This document shows positions 61,997 to 64,000 of a stretch of DNA of 64,000 nucleotides, piece after piece. The notes beneath the pieces are model-generated. The model was not told where the DNA came from. It ran no database searches and was given only the letters and a program-made list of their open reading frames with translations. The stretch comes from Urophycis tenuis (lineage: Eukaryota > Chordata > Actinopteri > Gadiformes > Phycidae): contig JAXIVH010000124.1 in NCBI GenBank assembly GCA_036785325.1, positions 327,501 to 391,500 on the forward strand, in the 5' to 3' direction. The position numbers and the translations under genes are program-made. Position 1 is the first letter of the stretch. Every line of letters begins with the position of its first letter.

Positions 61997-63212
61997 TCAC
62001 AGCGTGACCAGGTTCTCCGCCATGTACGACAGGCTGCAGAAGTTGCACGCGATGCAGCAGAGGTTACACAGGGAGGACAGCAGTCTGTACAGCCACAGGC
62101 GCCCGCTGAGGTGTCTGTACTTGAGGTCCGTCTCGCACAGCTTGGCGTACGCCTCGCGGTTGGACGACTGGCCGATGTCCTGGCCCAGGCCGCACGACTG
62201 CTCGATCAGGTGCATGTCCGCCATGATCTCAGAGGTCATCTGGCCGAACCACTGGGCGTTGACCGCCGCCACCGTCACCGACACGAACAGGATGAAGATC
62301 TGTGGAGAGACGGGGGCCGTCATTACAAAGGGGTGGGGTGGGGGGGTGGGGGGCAGAGTGGTCTCCTGGTGTTGAGGTGCGTCCGACTGCCGGCATCGGG
62401 GTGCACGCTGTCTGCTAGGTGGTGGGCACCCCTAGGCGACACGCCTGACCCCCGACCTTCTCACGAAAGTCATTCGAATTCACCGTGACTCTCACCGTGA
62501 AAATTGGGAGATTGTGAAAAGGCCATCCGCTAAAAAACGACCAGAAGGCAAGACAAACGACCGCCGTGCATTTACTACATGTTGGGGACGTTTCCAGCGT
62601 CCAACGCACCTGGAAAGACTCCCTGTCGCTCAGCATGTCGCTGGGGTGGTAGATGGCGTAGATGGTGAGGTTGAAGAAGGCGCAGGCCGAGCCCAGGTGG
62701 AGGTAGAAGGGGACCAGGCGGCTCTGGATGAACCCGTAGGTATGTCTGTTCAGGTGGTTGTCCATCACAAAGCCTGCACACACACACACACAGACAGATG
62801 TGTAAATATGGAAACACAAAATGTAAATATGGAAGTAGTCATGCCTATGGCTATCCTGTAATCAATCAGGGTTTTAAATAAACAGTGCTGGGGGGGGGGG
62901 ATACTATGATGTAATTTTGCTTCTCTTCTTGGTTTGCTTTGTTCCAATTGCACAGCAGCAAACATTTAAACTGGGTGGAGGTGGGGGGGAATGTGGGGAC
63001 TCTTTGCCCCCTCAGGACGTGACCTGACAAGTCTCTGAAAAGGTCCGATCCTAGTATGAGCCCCGGAAGGAAACCTCAATTGAAACGGTGTGCGAGTAGG
63101 TCCAGTCCTCACTTGATATGAAGGTGACCCAGATCTGCATGCCCCAGTAGGTGGAGAGCAGCAGCAGCTGCACCAGCTTCACAGTGTAGGTGGGCTCCGG
63201 GTCAGTGGACAT
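61997..63212 (-). CDS. tmem205: TMEM205-like membrane protein (complete)
   Basis: Three exons: 63,212-63,113, 62,773-62,610 and 62,299-61,997, 567 nt, 188 aa (human TMEM205 189). TMEM205 is a small four-pass membrane protein linked to cisplatin resistance and secretory traffic; its biochemical role is unclear. Conserved parts are LLLLSTYWGMQIWVTFISS, HTYGFIQSRLVPFYLHLGSA, VSVTVAAVNAQWF and RLLSSLCNLCCIACNFCSLS. The start used (63,210-63,212) gives the family length; an upstream in-frame ATG at 63,288 exists. Fish carry several TMEM205 paralogs, so orthology is not settled. Confidence 0.85.
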
Positions 63213-63299
63213 CCTTCCTCCTCGCTCTGCTTGGATCCCAATGACACGGTCAAATGTGTGGATGGCTAAATGGAGACATTCAATAAACAAATACGAAGT

Positions 63300-64000
63300 T
63301 TACAATCAATATATGCATTATTGGAGTCAGGAGTTTGACTAATGGAGTAGTTAAAAAGAAACGTTTGTCGCATGCAGACAATTCACGTTATGTTATGGTT
63401 TGTGCGGTCGGGGGCTACTTCAGAGACAGCTAGGATTGGTGGAGGGGCGTGTGTCTGATGTAATGCACGCAAGTAGACTTCATTTCTTCAGCAGCGTATG
63501 TGCACATGTCAAACATGCAGACTACAATACAACTTTGTACGACGTAAAGGCATATATGAACGGCCTATGTGTGCATATGCATTTTAGGCAAACGGCAGTG
63601 AAACCGTCACACCTATGTGAAAGAAAACTTCAGAACAAACGTATCGGCGCAAACCTCACGCGTAATGGGAATGCGTAAAGGATACGCAAGGTGTCAATAC
63701 AAAAACTAAAAAACTACAATACTAGCAACTTCCGCATTGTTTTCAATCGTTTTTTCTATTTTTTACTCTTGTCCCACTTTAGAGACCCACATAAAAAGGG
63801 TGTGAAATTGACTCTCGGTAATCCTGTATTTCAATGACAGTCTGCCTCACTAAATCAATGGGCCCTACAACTGTGGCCTGTACATCAAAGTTGACCAGAC
63901 TGCACGACACCCCTCAGCAGCGCTGCTCTCGCGACAGTAAACTGCAGCACATCGAAAGGGGATTTTCAAAGTCATATTCCTAAATCTGGATTGAAGAAAA
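63300..64000. other. No feature recognised
   Basis: No conserved frame or clear repeat is seen. It may hold the promoter of the TMEM205-like gene. Confidence 0.4.

Overview
The window is vertebrate nuclear DNA, almost certainly from a ray-finned (teleost) fish. It holds compact multi-exon genes with GT-AG introns, AATAAA poly(A) signals, very long (AC)n, (TA)n and (CT)n tracts, hAT-type MITEs, a tRNA-derived SINE ending in the typical fish tail, and animal-only genes. No bacterial operon, CRISPR array or rRNA gene is present. Gene models were built by hand from splice sites and reading frames. Every complete coding model sums to a whole number of codons.

Layout. 0-2.3 kb: last four coding exons of an ANKRD29 ankyrin gene (+). 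2.6-6.6 kb: complete VPS4B, the ESCRT-III disassembly ATPase (+, 11 coding exons, 436 aa). 6.9-20.1 kb: a gene-poor corridor of nested mobile DNA: a hAT MITE with perfect target duplication, a long-TIR DNA transposon with a YqaJ-type nuclease remnant inside another TIR element, a decayed Polinton/Maverick-like (F54H12.2/F54H12.3-type) virus-like element with its own MITE, and a dispersed repeat. 20.1-25.8 kb: an array of partial VPS4B copies. The copies keep exons 1-3 (the MIT domain) and run straight into the VPS4B 3' UTR. At least two can encode 94-aa MIT-only proteins without an ATPase domain; a third is broken. This array is the most unusual thing in the window. 26.7-29.3 kb: PLEKHB2/evectin (-). 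30.1-33.1 kb: ING5 (+). 34.4-35.1 kb: CEP19 (-), head-to-head with PIGX (+, 36.0-37.5 kb), then PAK2 (+, 38.8-42.8 kb); these three are also neighbours on human 3q29. 44.5-45.4 kb: RPP21 (+). 45.9-47.1 kb: AQP12 (-). 47.7-52.2 kb: a C1orf141-like gene (+) beside SLC35D1 (+, 52.6-57.7 kb), as in human 1p31. 59.4-60.3 kb: a 46-bp minisatellite. 62.0-63.2 kb: a TMEM205-like gene (-).

A second theme is tandem repeats sitting on splice sites. Minisatellites whose units carry the donor sequence overlie exon ends in ANKRD29, PLEKHB2 and the C1orf141-like gene, and a 183-bp (CT)n run forms the polypyrimidine tract of a SLC35D1 acceptor. A 239-bp block is almost identical in a PAK2 intron and the SLC35D1 3' UTR. 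Exon coordinates are in the evidence of each gene. Family names rest on recognition of the translated sequence, not on database searches.
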